A DNA stretch of 64,000 nt from Platerodrilus igneus (GCA_036346225.1 JARFIW010001088.1:436001-500000), one strand, 5' to 3'. Numbered from the stretch's first letter, positions 45,002 through 56,905 are shown. Program-made: numbers and translations. Notes: generated from the letters alone by a model not told the origin.

Positions 45002-46827
45002 CTGTGATAAGGGGTTGCTTAAGGGTGCACGTTATAGTAAAGGTCGTTCGGGAATGAGTAATTAGAATAGTCAGCAGAAAACTACACTTATTTAAGGAGA
45101 TAATTAAGAAATAGACATAGTTTGTAGATAGTAAGTAGTCAACACCCTGTATATAGAGTAGAGATAGTTTCGGGCGACGCAGGTAAACATAGGAAGACGC
45201 ATAGTTGGCGTAGTAATGAGAAATACATGTATTAAGTAGAGAGTAAATATTAAATACCCTGTAGATAAAGTTTAGTTAATTTAGGTAAAACAAATAAGGA
45301 TATTTTTCAGTGGAAGCACGCGTATATTGAGAAATAAATGATAAAGTGTAATTAGACACGCATTAAGAAGAAGAGTTCCAGACGATTAAACTAATACGGA
45401 TATAGAAATAGAGTTTCAGGTAGTTAATATAAATGCGTACAAAGATCTAACCATTTTGATAAGAGAAATGATTAAAAATTGCGTGAATCGCATGTAAACA
45501 TGAAAATTTAAAGTCGGGTTGCATCAGTTGTTTATAGAAAAACAAGTAATCTATCAAAATACAGCATGTTGACAATGAAAGACAGCTGCGGGCAGGTTGT
45601 GATTATGGGAAAACGTGGAGCATTACATCAGAAACTGCTCTAAATAAAATTATTTGATTGGTCAGAGACAAGCGACGAGTTCTAGACCAAACCCACGGAT
45701 GGAGTGGGAATTCGAGATTATATTAGCAAGCACCTTGATAAGAAAGTCAGTTTTGAACTCAATGAAGGCCGAAGTGCATTGCCATTAAACAAAGTAGTAC
45801 GTAATAAGTATAAAAGTGAAAAATAAAATGAGTGCGAATATGAAGATTACAATTGCCGTTTAAACGTAAGTACGTTTTTTATAAATCTATTGTAAACTAA
45901 AACATAAAAATAATAGGGTTTCGAGATCTGAGGGAAATAGACTAGGATTCTGATGTTAAAAAAATACAGTAATACAATTTAAATGTCAAGGGGAAAAGAA
46001 GAATAATACAATCTTGAAGAACAGGGGTAAAACAAACTACAATTTTAAGTCTGGGGCAAGAATAATGAAAGTCTAAGTTTGAAGAATTGAAATAAATTGG
46101 GGTATATAATTTAATGGTGGTGGTCCATAGTGTAATAATTTGAATGGAATCCAGAATTGAGGAAGATCATTTTTATTGGAAGCGTCGATGTGAAAAAGAT
46201 AAAACCAGGTCAGATTTTTAGTTACAAGACATTTGTTTTTCTATATGAATTTTTATTTTATTTTAATATTGAATTTGCTAAATATGATATGCTTGTGAAG
46301 AAGTCAACAAAAGAGGTTGCAAACGTATTGAATGAGTAATATGAAAACAGGTTTAGAATATTCTACACTTTGTTGGTAAAGATAATAAATTTTCTTTGGT
46401 GACTTTGGGTTTTGAGTACATACTAGATGGTTGTTAATAAATGAAATTTATAAGAAATGTATTACAAATAATTTCAAAAGCTGTACATAACATATTGGTT
46501 TCATTATATAAAATCTAAATTTACTGAATTTTATAATTGCAAATAAATGCTAGCCGAGGTCATAAGATTTAAATAGTACAAAGGCGGAGCCACAAGTTGA
46601 TTAGGAAAGAGATAACCCGCAAGGCGGTAACGTATCGAATTTTGCCATTGGTAGATAGAGTTGTTTAAAGATAAAGTCCAGTTGATAGCAATATTAAGAA
46701 AACAGCTGGAGGAGGAGATAATTACACTTAATCGTGAATATTAAAATGGTGGTCCAATAATTTAGAGTACGTAGCAATAAATATAACAACTCAACGTAGG
46801 TGCATGATGAGTATTTAATATCATAGC

Positions 46828-46829
<2 letters not shown>
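45001..46829 (+). mobile_element. LTR/leader relic, long copy, in (TA)n
   Basis: The first 320 bp match 31372-31680. Inside, AACACCCTGTATATAGAGTAG and TACCCTGTAGATAAAGTTTAG are internal repeats about 115 bp apart. The 3' end carries two primer-site-like units (AACTCAACGTAGGTGCATGA and a GTGGTCCAATAATTTAGAG unit), each followed by a TAGCAA word. (TA)n borders it on both sides. The short plus ORF at 46157-46339 has no domain. It looks like a solo LTR with leader, or a non-autonomous element. Confidence 0.6.

Positions 46830-46863
<34 letters not shown>
46830..46863. repeat. (TA)n microsatellite, right edge of LTR relic
   Basis: About 17 TA units between the LTR relic and a palindromic element. 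Confidence 0.95.
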
Positions 46864-46866
<3 letters not shown>

Positions 46867-46890
46867 TTTGATTTATTCTTAAGTTGGTAC

Positions 46891-47203
46891 TTAATGAATC
46901 AATTGACAACTTTGAATCCTTTTATTATAATTGCTATGCTTAGTCTTGACCGTTTTCTAATAATAACATTCATAAAAATTGATGTAATGAATTTAATTAC
47001 CATTAGTTCTATATAATAAATTAAAATAATGTGAAATTCTAATTTTATTATATAGAACTAATGGTGTTAAATGTCATTTACATCAATTTATTATTGTAGT
47101 AATGTTATAGTTATTAGAAAACGGTCCACAAGACCGAAACATGTCATAGCAATTTATATAATAAAAATTGGAATTCAAAAACGTAGTCAATTGATTCATT
47201 TAA
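46891..47203. repeat. Palindromic element between (TA)n tracts
   Basis: Arms of about 135-160 bp (46891-47020 and 47043-47203) pair across a 22-bp centre; TTCTATATAATAAA and TTTATTATATAGAA flank it. The right arm has ACGGTCCACAAGACCGAAAC, stem II plus GAAAC of a hammerhead-like core as in PLE termini; the left arm has lost the GAAAC. It could be a head-to-head pair of PLE-type terminal repeats. Confidence 0.75.
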
Positions 47204-47206
47204 AGT

Positions 47207-47209
<3 letters not shown>

Positions 47210-47258
<49 letters not shown>
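47210..47258. repeat. (TA)n microsatellite
   Basis: About 24 TA units closing the palindromic element. Confidence 0.95.
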
Positions 47259-47262
<4 letters not shown>

Positions 47263-47960
47263 AGGGAAAGGGAGAGAACTGAGTACAAATGGTTTTTATA
47301 TATACTAAGACTCAAGTTTAATCAAAACAATTAGTGAGGTGAGAAACGATGCTAACTGGCAAAATGCTTTATCTTCGAGTGAATATTACTTTGTAGATCA
47401 ATAATAATACTTGTCCAGAAGATGTTTGACTTTTAATTTAGAAATGAAATTAGTAGCAGTCACATGTAAAACTAAACGAGGGTGAAACATATAAAAGGGT
47501 TGTCTAAATATGCTTTTTAATATTATTGATTATTATTATACAATGCAATATTTGTTTGTACCAATCAAAAGACCATGAAAATGTAGAGAAGACTGAGCTA
47601 AGGTGGTTTTGAATGTACAATTGTGATTTAAAAATTTTTTGATTTATATACAAATAAAATAGTAGGTAAGGTGTTGGTTGCTAGGTTACAAAAGATGTTA
47701 TGATGATTGATTTTTCGTTGATATATGTTTGTTGTTTAATATTTTGGAATGGTTGTAATTAATTTTGATGATGATAAACTGTTGAATAAAATAGTACTTG
47801 TTATTGGAGAGCTGTGGTTTTATTCCTAAAAATAAAGTTATTAATACAGTGATTAAACGTCGAATGTTAAACAAGCTTAGAGTACATACACTATTTCAAA
47901 GTATATATAAAGGTGTCCAACCAAAATTTGAAGATACTAGGAGCAAGCTGTTTTGGTGTA
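47259..47960. other. AT-rich spacer
   Basis: No supportable feature. Confidence 0.5.
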
Positions 47961-47968
47961 AAAGTTAG

Positions 47969-48067
47969 CAAAGCAACGAGGCATAGATAGGATCCACGTA
48001 GAGCTAGAAGAAAACACTGCTGGTATCATTTGTATTGGTCCAAGTCTGGAAGGTGAAGCAGCATACC
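47969..48067 (+). CDS. Candidate internal exon of the same unidentified host gene
   Basis: After a GTTAG acceptor the frame reads AKQRGIDRIHVELEENTAGI then ICIGPSLEGEAAYR, high-complexity and protein-like. The first Ala codon is completed by the final G of the exon at 44483. A CC/GTACAAGT donor at 48068 leads to the next acceptor. Without splicing the frame stops at 48082-48084. The acceptor has a weak pyrimidine tract, which lowers confidence. Product unknown. Confidence 0.42.
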
Positions 48068-48185
48068 GTACAAGTATTCTTTAGTATCGATTTAAATAAT
48101 TAATTCATTTTTAAAACCATCTAAAAATTAACCAAATATTTAACAAACAATATTGGTATTAGGTAACTGACCTGAGATCCTGTAG

Positions 48186-48280
48186 GTGCACTGCATCAAT
48201 TGTAAAGAAGCACAAATACACGAATCTGGATATTAAGGTATTGTTTCAAGTTTATTAAATAAAATATTAACTCTTCAAAA
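48186..48280 (+). CDS. Candidate terminal exon with stop codon and poly(A) signal
   Basis: After the ATCCTGTAG acceptor, joining at 48067 gives RALHQL and a TAA at 48203-48205. AATAAA lies at 48258-48263, 53 bp after the stop. The preceding intron would be 118 bp. Together with the two upstream segments this forms the 3' end of a plus-strand gene model; upstream exons were not found. Confidence 0.38.
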
Positions 48281-48718
48281 TTAAGATATAGCACTTTTAA
48301 TTCAAGGAGCATTGTTTTCACTGAAATTTATTTGACAAGGGTAACACAGCTTAGAGGTATCTGCATTACCATCTACAGTTGTCTTGCATTTGTAAAATAT
48401 TAGATTTGGCCAACAGAGAAAGAGGGTGCTATGTGATGGTTTCCTATATATTTGTATGGGAGCTTATTTGAATATAGAACCCAGTTCAAATAAGTTCTAT
48501 TCAAAACAAAACAAAGTAACCCTGAGATTAAGAGATATCAGTTCTGTAGCCGAGGTATATTTGGTATAAATTAGCATCACCATTTTATAAAGCTGCACAC
48601 AACCAAGATCTGAAGTGTTTTTTTTAAAATTGCTTAACAATAAAGTTTCTTTTTATAAAAAGAGATTAACGTTCTCTTAAATAAAAAATGACACCCGATA
48701 GGGAGGCTGGAAGTTTGC

Positions 48719-48721
<3 letters not shown>
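48281..48721. other. AT-rich spacer
   Basis: Nothing recognised. Confidence 0.5.

Positions 48722-48762
<41 letters not shown>
48722..48762. repeat. (TA)n microsatellite followed by poly(C)
   Basis: About 20 TA units; a C-run starts 13 bp later (48775-48785). Confidence 0.95.
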
Positions 48763-48764
<2 letters not shown>

Positions 48765-50568
48765 TACTGCTTCACCCCCCCCCCTTTTTTATAATTACTT
48801 TTATTATTTATTTAAACATAAATTATTTATACACTACTTTTGTCGTCGCCCCTATTTTTAATATTCAATGAATGACTTCTTTATGATGTGCTTTAGTAAA
48901 GTTTGGTTGGTTATCTATTTAAACTGTTTACTATTATTATGCCTCGACTATATGAACTCTTTATCTTAGGGTGTTCACCTACTCACAGTGGGTTCAATCG
49001 TGAGTAGATGTGCACTGCCCAACCAAACTGCACACTCTTTTGTTTCACTACTTTTATATGAAATTATTTACTGTATATGCCAAATTTTACTGATCAACGT
49101 AGCTTGGTGCCAAATTTATTAATGTATACAATTTCTGACTTTTGTATGACGCTTTATGATATTGCACGGTACTCACCTGAATTATACTTCGCTGTTGCCT
49201 TTTTTTAAGTGCTGCTGGCTCACGATCTTAGTCGCCGTATGCGTCTTTACAAGGACTCACAATCACTGTTGAACTTGCGTATCGCCTCCAGGTGTCTTAG
49301 TACAATTTTGATGACCCCAAATCTGAAATGAATAACCCGAATTTTAGAATTTTGACAAACCGTTGTATTTACTTCCCCTGCTTTAATTCTTCCATGTTCC
49401 CTTTGTTTCTGCGTTGAATCTTCCCCTGCAATTGCTGCTCTCCTATTTTCTCTCTTCGTGCTCCAATTAATCCTTCCGCCTTTTCGTAATCAATCCCAAA
49501 TCTATCCTGCCGTCCTGTTCCAAATCAATCAATGCCCTGCTATAACTTCGATGTCCACTCTATGTCCTACTGCCTTTTATCTATATCCAAATCACTCCCA
49601 AAATTATTTATATCGTCGTTGCTTCGCCGTCGCTTTATATAACCACTCAAATATCCTACTGCCTTAAAACCAATGTCGTTCCAAATCCAATTCCAATCTC
49701 GTTTCAAATCTAATTAACTATTCGTTGCTTTCCCGTCGCACTATAACCACTCTAAATACTCTTCTTTTATCGTCGCTATTATACCACCGATGCTTCTTGT
49801 ACCTCCACTTTAATAAATCAGACTATTTTAAATTCAAACACATTTATTTTATCAAAATATATCACAACTTTACGCAGGTTTGTAAAAACACGTCTTTATA
49901 CAAATTTTAGTCGAAAAAGAATCAAGTTTATAAAAATACGTCTTTACATTACTTTAAATTGAAAAAGAATCCTCTTGTTTACTTCCCTAGGCAATAAGCA
50001 CAACAAAACTAGCTTACTTAATTACATTTTAAATACATAAAATTATCCAATAACAATTTGTCCTTTCTTTTGTGTCACAAATACCTTCACTATTGTCTTT
50101 ATACACATTCCTAAATTCTACCATTGGTCCTAAACACTTCACAATTCTCCAATTATATTTGATATTGCTATTAACTTATAATTTTGAATTTACAATTCGT
50201 CCAAAAGTTGATTCTACTTAAATGAAAAGCCAAAATAATTCACACAAGACCTGGATGCTTGGTTGATTGTAGACGTCCGTAGACGCATCCGGTTTTCAGA
50301 CGGCAAATGTACTTTCAATGGCTTATTAAATTTCAACTTAGTATAAAACCTTGAGCACTGTGCATTTTATCAACGTCATCAAGTCATTTAGTTTACCTTT
50401 TGGCACTTACGTTTCAAACTAAAATGGTAAATACTTTAGCATATGTAAAGTACGGCAAAATATAGTTTTTGAATTACTGGATCTGATGTATGAATCATGT
50501 TGTTTGGCATACACCCCTTTTAACACAAATCTACCCTTAGAAGCCTTGTACCCCCCCCCCTTGACATT

Positions 50569-50571
<3 letters not shown>
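48763..50571. other. Pyrimidine-rich noncoding segment between (TA)n tracts
   Basis: Bounded by (TA)n with a C-run near each edge (48775 and 50551-50560). Contains degenerate duplications: CGTTGCTTCGCCGTCGC at 49617 and CGTTGCTTTCCCGTCGC at 49729, and two 48-bp units at 49876-49973 (AAACACGTCTTTATAC / AAATACGTCTTTACAT). The size and setting recall the LTR-like segment at 45001-46829. The plus ORFs here are low-complexity. Confidence 0.45.

Positions 50572-50603
<32 letters not shown>
50572..50603. repeat. (TA)n microsatellite
   Basis: About 15 TA units; preceded by a C-run. Confidence 0.95.
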
Positions 50604-50609
<6 letters not shown>

Positions 50610-50879
50610 TATCGTGTAGGGTATATGTAAAAAGGGATAGATAAGTCAAGAAAGTAATTTTGTAAGGACCTTGTATATAGAAAACAAGAATATATTATTT
50701 ACGCTTCAAATTAATTAGTTTTGACCTTAAAACTAACGTATAGTAGCATACATTCGTATCAATAAGTCGCAATTTAAAGTTGCATAGTGTAGAAGCTTTG
50801 CAGTATATAAAATCAATAATGTTGTTACACACTTTTTCTCTGTAGATTTATTTAGTGTATTTACTCTACCTTATAGGCG

Positions 50880-51085
50880 GCAGAGCCTCAATGGATTATG
50901 AGGGGTTCCTGTTTAAAGTTTAAGCCCAGGGTAAAGAGGATGGTAAATGGCTTTGAGTAAAAAAGAACCCTCTAAAGAAATCTTCCAGTCAGGTAAGCTT
51001 CTTCAACTTAAAGCAAAGCTATGAGCTAGGGTCTTAGGATGGTATGCGATAATAAAAGAATTTTTAATGGACGCCACCGTATCTT
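50880..51085 (-). repeat. Diverged relative of the 1.2-7.1 kb LTR, minus strand
   Basis: The minus strand reads CTCAAAGCCATTTACCATCC and CCCTGGGCTTAAA, matching CTCAAGCCATTTACCATCC and CCTTGGGCTTAAA of the LTR. Upstream of it ATACGGTGGCGTCCATTAAA matches 5334. It is an old relic of a related element. Confidence 0.6.
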
Positions 51086-52730
51086 AATAATTGTTATAAT
51101 AAGAATTAATCCGAAGATTAGATACGGAAATCTTCGAAAAGAAAAAAAATATCTTTGACGAGCAAAACAGAGAAAAATAATACTTACTTATGATCCAGCA
51201 AACTGAAGTGGGAACGACGATCTCGTACTGTCTGAAAATTTAATCACTTCTAAACATTTTTAAACTAGGGCTTCATTAGAGCCTAGTCACTTTATCACCA
51301 AAAAAATAAATTATAAAAAAATCAACTAGTCAGAATTATACTTCAAAAAAATATTTTTAAACTCAACACCAATAATATATCTTTCTTCACTACAAAAATT
51401 TCATAAATGTGGTTGTTTTACTTCTATAGATAAATTATTGATGACTTCAATGAAAGAAAGCTTTAAAACAACTTATTATTTTTGCTATTTATTTACAATA
51501 AAAATATATACATCATTTGTACAATTTTATACGTACTGAAACTTTCGAGATAATTACTTTGATTACGGTCTAGTATTAGTCTCTGATTATTTATATGAAT
51601 TTTATAATTAAAAATTTATTTATAGTGTTTTCATTATTATTCTACAATCTATAGATGATACCTGAATGGGATTCTTTTCAAGCTTACAATTAATTGATTT
51701 AATGTTCTAACTTTCCGTAGATTACAGAACTACATTTTAATTGATTTGATTGATGTAATCAAAGGTCAAAAACACTTATTGTTTGAATTAAACTATACTT
51801 CAAGTGTACTGCCAAAAATTATATTTTATGTGACAAACAAATATCAACGTGTCACGTGTTTAGTTACGAATATATTTTAGTATAACCTTGTAAATTTAAA
51901 AATTATCTAGAAATTTCTTTGTGTTTGTAAGAGCATTTATGAAATGTCCAACTATTAAATTCTGAACAAAATATTACGTGTTTAATTTAAATGACCATAT
52001 AAATTTTACAAAAATTTTGTGTACCAATTTAAATGAACATATAGAATTTACAACAATTATTTGTACATTTTAAGTAATGGTTCCATGAAATGAAAATTGA
52101 TCTAAAATTGGAGATGACTCACCACAAATAATTTGCTAGGCGTCCTAGTACGTCAACCATCGTGAGTACTTACGACAGCTGGTGTGCACAGTTCACACGT
52201 GCAAGCTTTCACAACTTGACTTCGAAACAAAATAAAATTTTACGAAGAATTCCACCATACTGCATAGCAACATTTGAGACTTTGTACTTTCCAAACAACT
52301 AACAACCAATTGTGCTTCTGTGTTCCATAACAATTATATACGAAAGATTTATCGCTACACAATTTGATACATTACGTGCTTACCTAAAATTTGCGTTCCA
52401 ATACTATAAAATTTGCGTTTCAAAATTGGACTTGAAATTTGTTTCGATGTTTTTTGTTAACTTTTACTTGCGTTTCGATACTGTATAAACATTTTTTACT
52501 TGCGCTGAAAAGAATCAACAAAATGATTTGGATCCTAACTTGAAAATTATTCACCTCCGTAGATATGTATTTCTTGGCCACACTAGATCGAATCAACAAC
52601 TAATCGAGGCCATGGTATCCGTTGACACCATGTTGGAAAAATATTCAAAAAATGCAATTTCGAACTGGCAAACAGTTCATAGAAAAAACTTTCAGATAAA
52701 CAAACAATTCGAGAAATCATAATGTACGTT
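51086..52730. other. AT-rich spacer
   Basis: No firm feature; the plus frame at 52510-52722 is protein-like in places but unrecognised. Confidence 0.45.
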
Positions 52731-54339
52731 GAAAACATAATTCTTTAGAAATTTGAGCTAACAACCGAAGCGAAAGTTGAGAAACATTAGGTAGTATTAA
52801 AACAAAGCGGAGACAGTATATAAATAGCATAGAGAAAAAGAGCATGAAAGATAACAGACGTTGTACAAAACAGCCATTTAAAGCACGCGATAATTTGTAG
52901 AGGCTAACGACAATATTGATTTTAAGTTGCTATAGTGGGATTTTAACAAAGACAGTTGAGGTCGACGAGGATAATAGGATTAGACGATCGACCTGTAACA
53001 GGGGAAATGTTTTTGATTGGTTGATTGCGATTGGGGTGAGAAGCTTTTCCAAGAGTAGTGCGACCGTTAAAAACGCTAATGTGTATTTCGGACTAAAGCT
53101 ACGGTGGAGTGAGAAAATTCTGAGTTTTCAAAGATCGTTGTGTTTCGAGTTTTAAGAATCGGTTAAGGTAGAGGAGTATTTCGCTGAAAATAGGGTACAA
53201 GAGGTAGGCTGAGATGCTTCTAAATACACTAGGAGACGTAGTGAGGCTCTCTTACTCCTTCTGTTTGCTTCAGACCTACATGGTGTAACATCAAAGCTGA
53301 AAATTTGTAGATTGGTTATAGTGCAGTCCGTTTAGTTAAATTACAAGTGTTTAAAAGCACGAGTAGGTGCTATTTCATAAACGGGGCTGTAAGTTTAAAT
53401 ACGCATAAAGAAAAAGAGATGTTACAAAGGTAAGCGAGCTAAGTTATTTTTCGGAACGAGCGTGCTGGTTGTATGGTATATCCAGAAGCCGACGAAAATA
53501 TTTGAACGATTAGAGGAGTAGCTGTATTGAAGGCGTCTACTTAGAATTGGATAAACGAGTGGAAATGAGTTTGCTGTAATTCAACGACAAGAATTTGGTG
53601 GACGACGTCTGCAGAGGTGATGGTTCAAGACCATACTCCAGGTAAGGAAATTTGTTTTTTTTGTTATTGTTTGAACATTTTGGTGCTGGTGTTTTGTGTT
53701 AGAGTTGTTTGACGTATTTAGTGAATTGTTTATAAACATAAAATTTATTTTGAGGGTTATATGAAAAAGACAATTGGATTTTATTATTTGAAGGTATAAA
53801 TACATGACGTATAATTTTGATGTAAAGAGTAAACGGGTCTTTAGAGTAGTTTAAAATAAAATGCAATTTATTTATGCATTAAGAGTAAGAAAGTTTATAC
53901 TGAGCTTACCATAGACCAGGGTAAAGTTCAATTTATGGTTTCCAGATAGGCCCATCTACTTAAACTGAAAAGAAGTGTTGAAATAAATTAAATTTAGGAA
54001 AATTAAAAGGATTTAATTGTTGATATTGTGAAAATTTATGGAGATGTTTTATATACATTTTTGTAAGCATTGACCTGGTGTGACGCAATTTTTGATTTGT
54101 ATGAATAAAAAAAGTTGTATGTTAGATTGAATTATTTGGTTGGTAATCTTTTTATTGATAGTCTAACTGATAGAGTATGTATAGAATGGGTAAGTATCTC
54201 TATAGAAGCTGGGAGCAGAGCTAGCCGTGGTATGCTAAATTGGGGGGAGCTTTTCAAGAGATATTGGAATTCAAAATATTTTTAAACTTTCGTAGGTGTT
54301 AACTTTATTTTACAATAAAACCACAGAAACTTTATGACA

Positions 54340-54590
54340 GCCAAATTTAAGGGGCATGACTCCAGGAAAACATTGCATTTTTATGGCACCCAATCTGTGG
54401 GGCACGATTAGATCTAGTTGAGAGTTCTAACGGAAACCACTGCATTTTTGTGATCACCCAACATTGGGGCACGAATTAGCGACCGATCACAGAGGATACA
54501 CAGAGCATTTTTGTGGCTTTCCAAACGCGGGGCTTTTTCCTGCATGTTATCAGCTAAACTACACTGCATTTTTATGGCGACCCGAACGTG
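54340..54590 (+). repeat. Tandem primer-site-like array upstream of gag
   Basis: Five units of 50-70 bp, four with the consensus CACTGCATTTTTATGGC; then a primer-site-like word: ACAGCCAAATTTAAGGGGC, ACCCAATCTGTGGGGCACGA, ACCCAACATTGGGGCACGAA, TTCCAAACGCGGGGC, and GCGACCCGAACGTGAGGGC followed by TCGA. All resemble the complement of the tRNA-Lys 3' end (GCGCCCAACGTGGGGC then TCGAA). Confidence 0.72.
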
Positions 54591-54708
54591 AGGGCTCGAT
54601 TTCCGAGTAAAATTAAAATTTTATTCCAGGAAACTGACGAGCTGGAGAGTGTGTGTGTAGTGTAAATTTGTAAATATTTTTGAGTGTGTGAGGAAGTGAT
54701 TTAAACGT

Positions 54709-55092
54709 ATGCAGAGGAATGAGAGGTTAATAAGTCAAGGGGTTGAAACTGGAAGTGACGATAGTGCGTTATTTAAAAAATCAGGAAAAATGGAGGAAGC
54801 ATTAGGTAGTAGGGATCAATCAAGAACAGAATCGGGAGAACAAGGAAATGAGATCATCATAAGAATGCTAGAGAGGATGAATGCAGAATCAAACCGGAAG
54901 TTTGAGGAGATTAGGGAAATGAGTGCCGAATCGAACCGGAAGTTTGAGCAAACTAGCGAGAAAATAGATAAATCGACGAAAGAATTCTCTGATTTCAAAA
55001 ATAGTTTAACAGTAAAAATGGGTGAAATAGAAACTATGATTGATAAGAATGAACGAGATATAAGAGGTGTGAGGCAGGAAATGGACAACTAA
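54709..55092 (+). pseudogene. gag: Gag N-terminal part, coiled-coil-like
   Basis: 127 codons from ATG 54709 to TAA. The acidic, Glu/Lys-rich sequence repeats AESNRKFEEIREM and AESNRKFEQTSEK and is likely a coiled coil, as in the N-terminal region of some insect gypsy Gags. A stop at 55090-55092 and a frameshift separate it from the capsid part at 55137, so I read it as the broken 5' part of a single gag. Confidence 0.72.
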
Positions 55093-55136
55093 GGACGGAG
55101 GTTAGAATCTTATGTGAAGATGAGGTTAACATATAG

Positions 55137-56015
55137 ATGACAGAGGTGACAGATTCATGTAGAGATCACCTAGGAAGGGTTGAGAGAGAAGTAAGCAGAA
55201 TAAAACGAAATGTGTCGACTTCAATGGGGGATGGTCCCAGATTTGTTACAAGCAATATTTCACTGGATCAACAAATGAAATTTTACGGGGATAGTAGAGT
55301 AAACCCGCAGATTTTTATAAATAGTGTTAGGGGCTTAGTAAAAAATTTATTTGACGAACAGATAAAATTAAATATTGTAAAGGCGTTATTAAAAGACCAT
55401 GCTGAGGCCTGGTACAATCTTATAAAACAGGAAATAGAAACATATAGTCAGTTTGAGGATAAATTTCTAAAGCGTTACTGGAGCGATCACATACAGGATC
55501 AAGTACGTGACGACTTAGTCACAGGAAAATATAAGGGTGAATATGCAGGAAGTAGGGAACAGTATGCTATACGGAAGTACAGCATGGATAAACAATTAAA
55601 CCCACAATTGACAGACAAGCAAATTATTAAATATCTTTTACGACACTTCGAGGTTGAGGTTCGGCAACACGTAGCGTTGCAGAATATTATAGAGAGAGAA
55701 ATGTTTTTAGAGTACCTGCAAAGGTATGACGATGTGAGTAGTGGACAACCTCGCGAGAATAGGGAAAAACAGGTTAACACGGTTAGATTTGAAAACAGAA
55801 GGGACGACTATCAAAAACGGGGGACAAATTTTAATAGAAATACAAGACAGAACTGGGAACAAAGACGGACATTTTTCAGGAGCTACAGTGTAGGTAGAGG
55901 ACCCCCACCTAGACCGATGGTACAACGACAATATAGTTCACCGGACATGAGGAGGACGCAGACGATTACACTAGTTAGAGAAAATGAGAGGAAAAATAGG
56001 ACGGATATATGCTGA
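55137..56015 (+). pseudogene. gag: Gag capsid part of a gypsy-like element
   Basis: 292 codons. MKFYGDSRVNPQIFINSVRG, LLKDHAEAWYNLIKQEIETY then SQFEDKFLKRYWSDHIQDQV is the Retrotrans_gag pattern (the W-Y/F and F---F---FW motifs). The C-terminal 80 residues are basic and Arg/Gln-rich (RRDDYQKRG, RNTRQNWEQRRTF), a nucleic-acid-binding tail that replaces a zinc knuckle. The ATG at 55137 is internal to the original gag frame, which continues from 54709 by a frameshift. Gag would form the particle around element RNA. Confidence 0.8.
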
Positions 56016-56119
56016 AGTAGTTGAAGGACAAGGACCTAGTAGGCAGAGTAGACGAGGACAGGATTTTTAAACAAAGACAAACCACTAGATTTACTTGTGT
56101 ATAAGTACGAACATCCTAG

Positions 56120-56848
56120 GGGTTTTTAAAAATTGAAGAAAAAATTCAGCCAGAAATTAAGAAAAATTTTTGTCTGCCAATAATAGAGGTTCAAATTTTT
56201 GATCAAAATTTAGGTTCGTTGCTGGAATCTGGAGCAGAGACGAGTTTAGTATCGAAGAAATTCGTCAACGAAATTAAGGAAAAGGTGTGTGACAGGATTA
56301 TGCCTATAAAAAGAAATCATCTGGTAACGCCGAATAAAAAGCGATTTGCTGTAGTGAATAGCGTAGTAGTATTGAGAGTAGAGTTAGGTTCAGTAAGCTG
56401 TCAGCAGGAATTTATAATTGTACCTGGATTGAAATTTAAAGGGATATTAGGGGTCGATTGTATGGTAAAGTTAGGATTAATTATAGATATGGAAAGGAAG
56501 GCAGTTAGGATTAGAGATAGGATATTGCCCTGGAAGGTAAGTTATGAGGTCACGGGGTTATGTATTAATGTTATGGAGTTAGATGAGGGAGAGGTGAAAG
56601 AGATCGACACAATTAAATGTCCCGCCGAAAAGTTAGTAGGAGTAGAGGCAAACACAGCGTTAAATTACGAACATGTTTTGGAAGTAGACAATTCTGAATC
56701 ATTTAATGCAAAAATATATCCAATACCGGCGGCATATAGAGAACAGATGAATCAGGAGTTGATAAAGGTGTTGAATGATGGCATAATAGAGTTCTCAAAC
56801 ACACATTTTCTAAATCCATTAGTTGTGGTTAAGAAAAAGGATAATTAG
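56120..56848 (+). pseudogene. pol: Pol: aspartic protease and start of reverse transcriptase
   Basis: The open frame runs from about 56120; the longest reported ORF starts at TTG 56219. LLESGAETSLVS is the retropepsin active-site motif, with Glu (codon 56225-56227) where the catalytic Asp stands, so the protease is probably dead. ILGVDCMVKLGLIIDM is the second conserved block (GxDxxxxxG-type). YEHVLEVDNSESFNAKIYPI and a NPLVVVKKKDN end are the entry to reverse transcriptase. The frame then shifts at about 56845; the LCLDARKINQ motif follows in another frame. Confidence 0.85.
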
Positions 56849-56905
56849 TATTTGTTTATGTTTGGATGCAAGAAAAATTAATCAGCGGACGAAACCACAA
56901 TTTCA

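Noticed and set aside
46694..46909. ORFs with IYIYIY runs (also near 31278, 39539, 50419, 57762)
   Set aside because: They are translations of (TA)n tracts.
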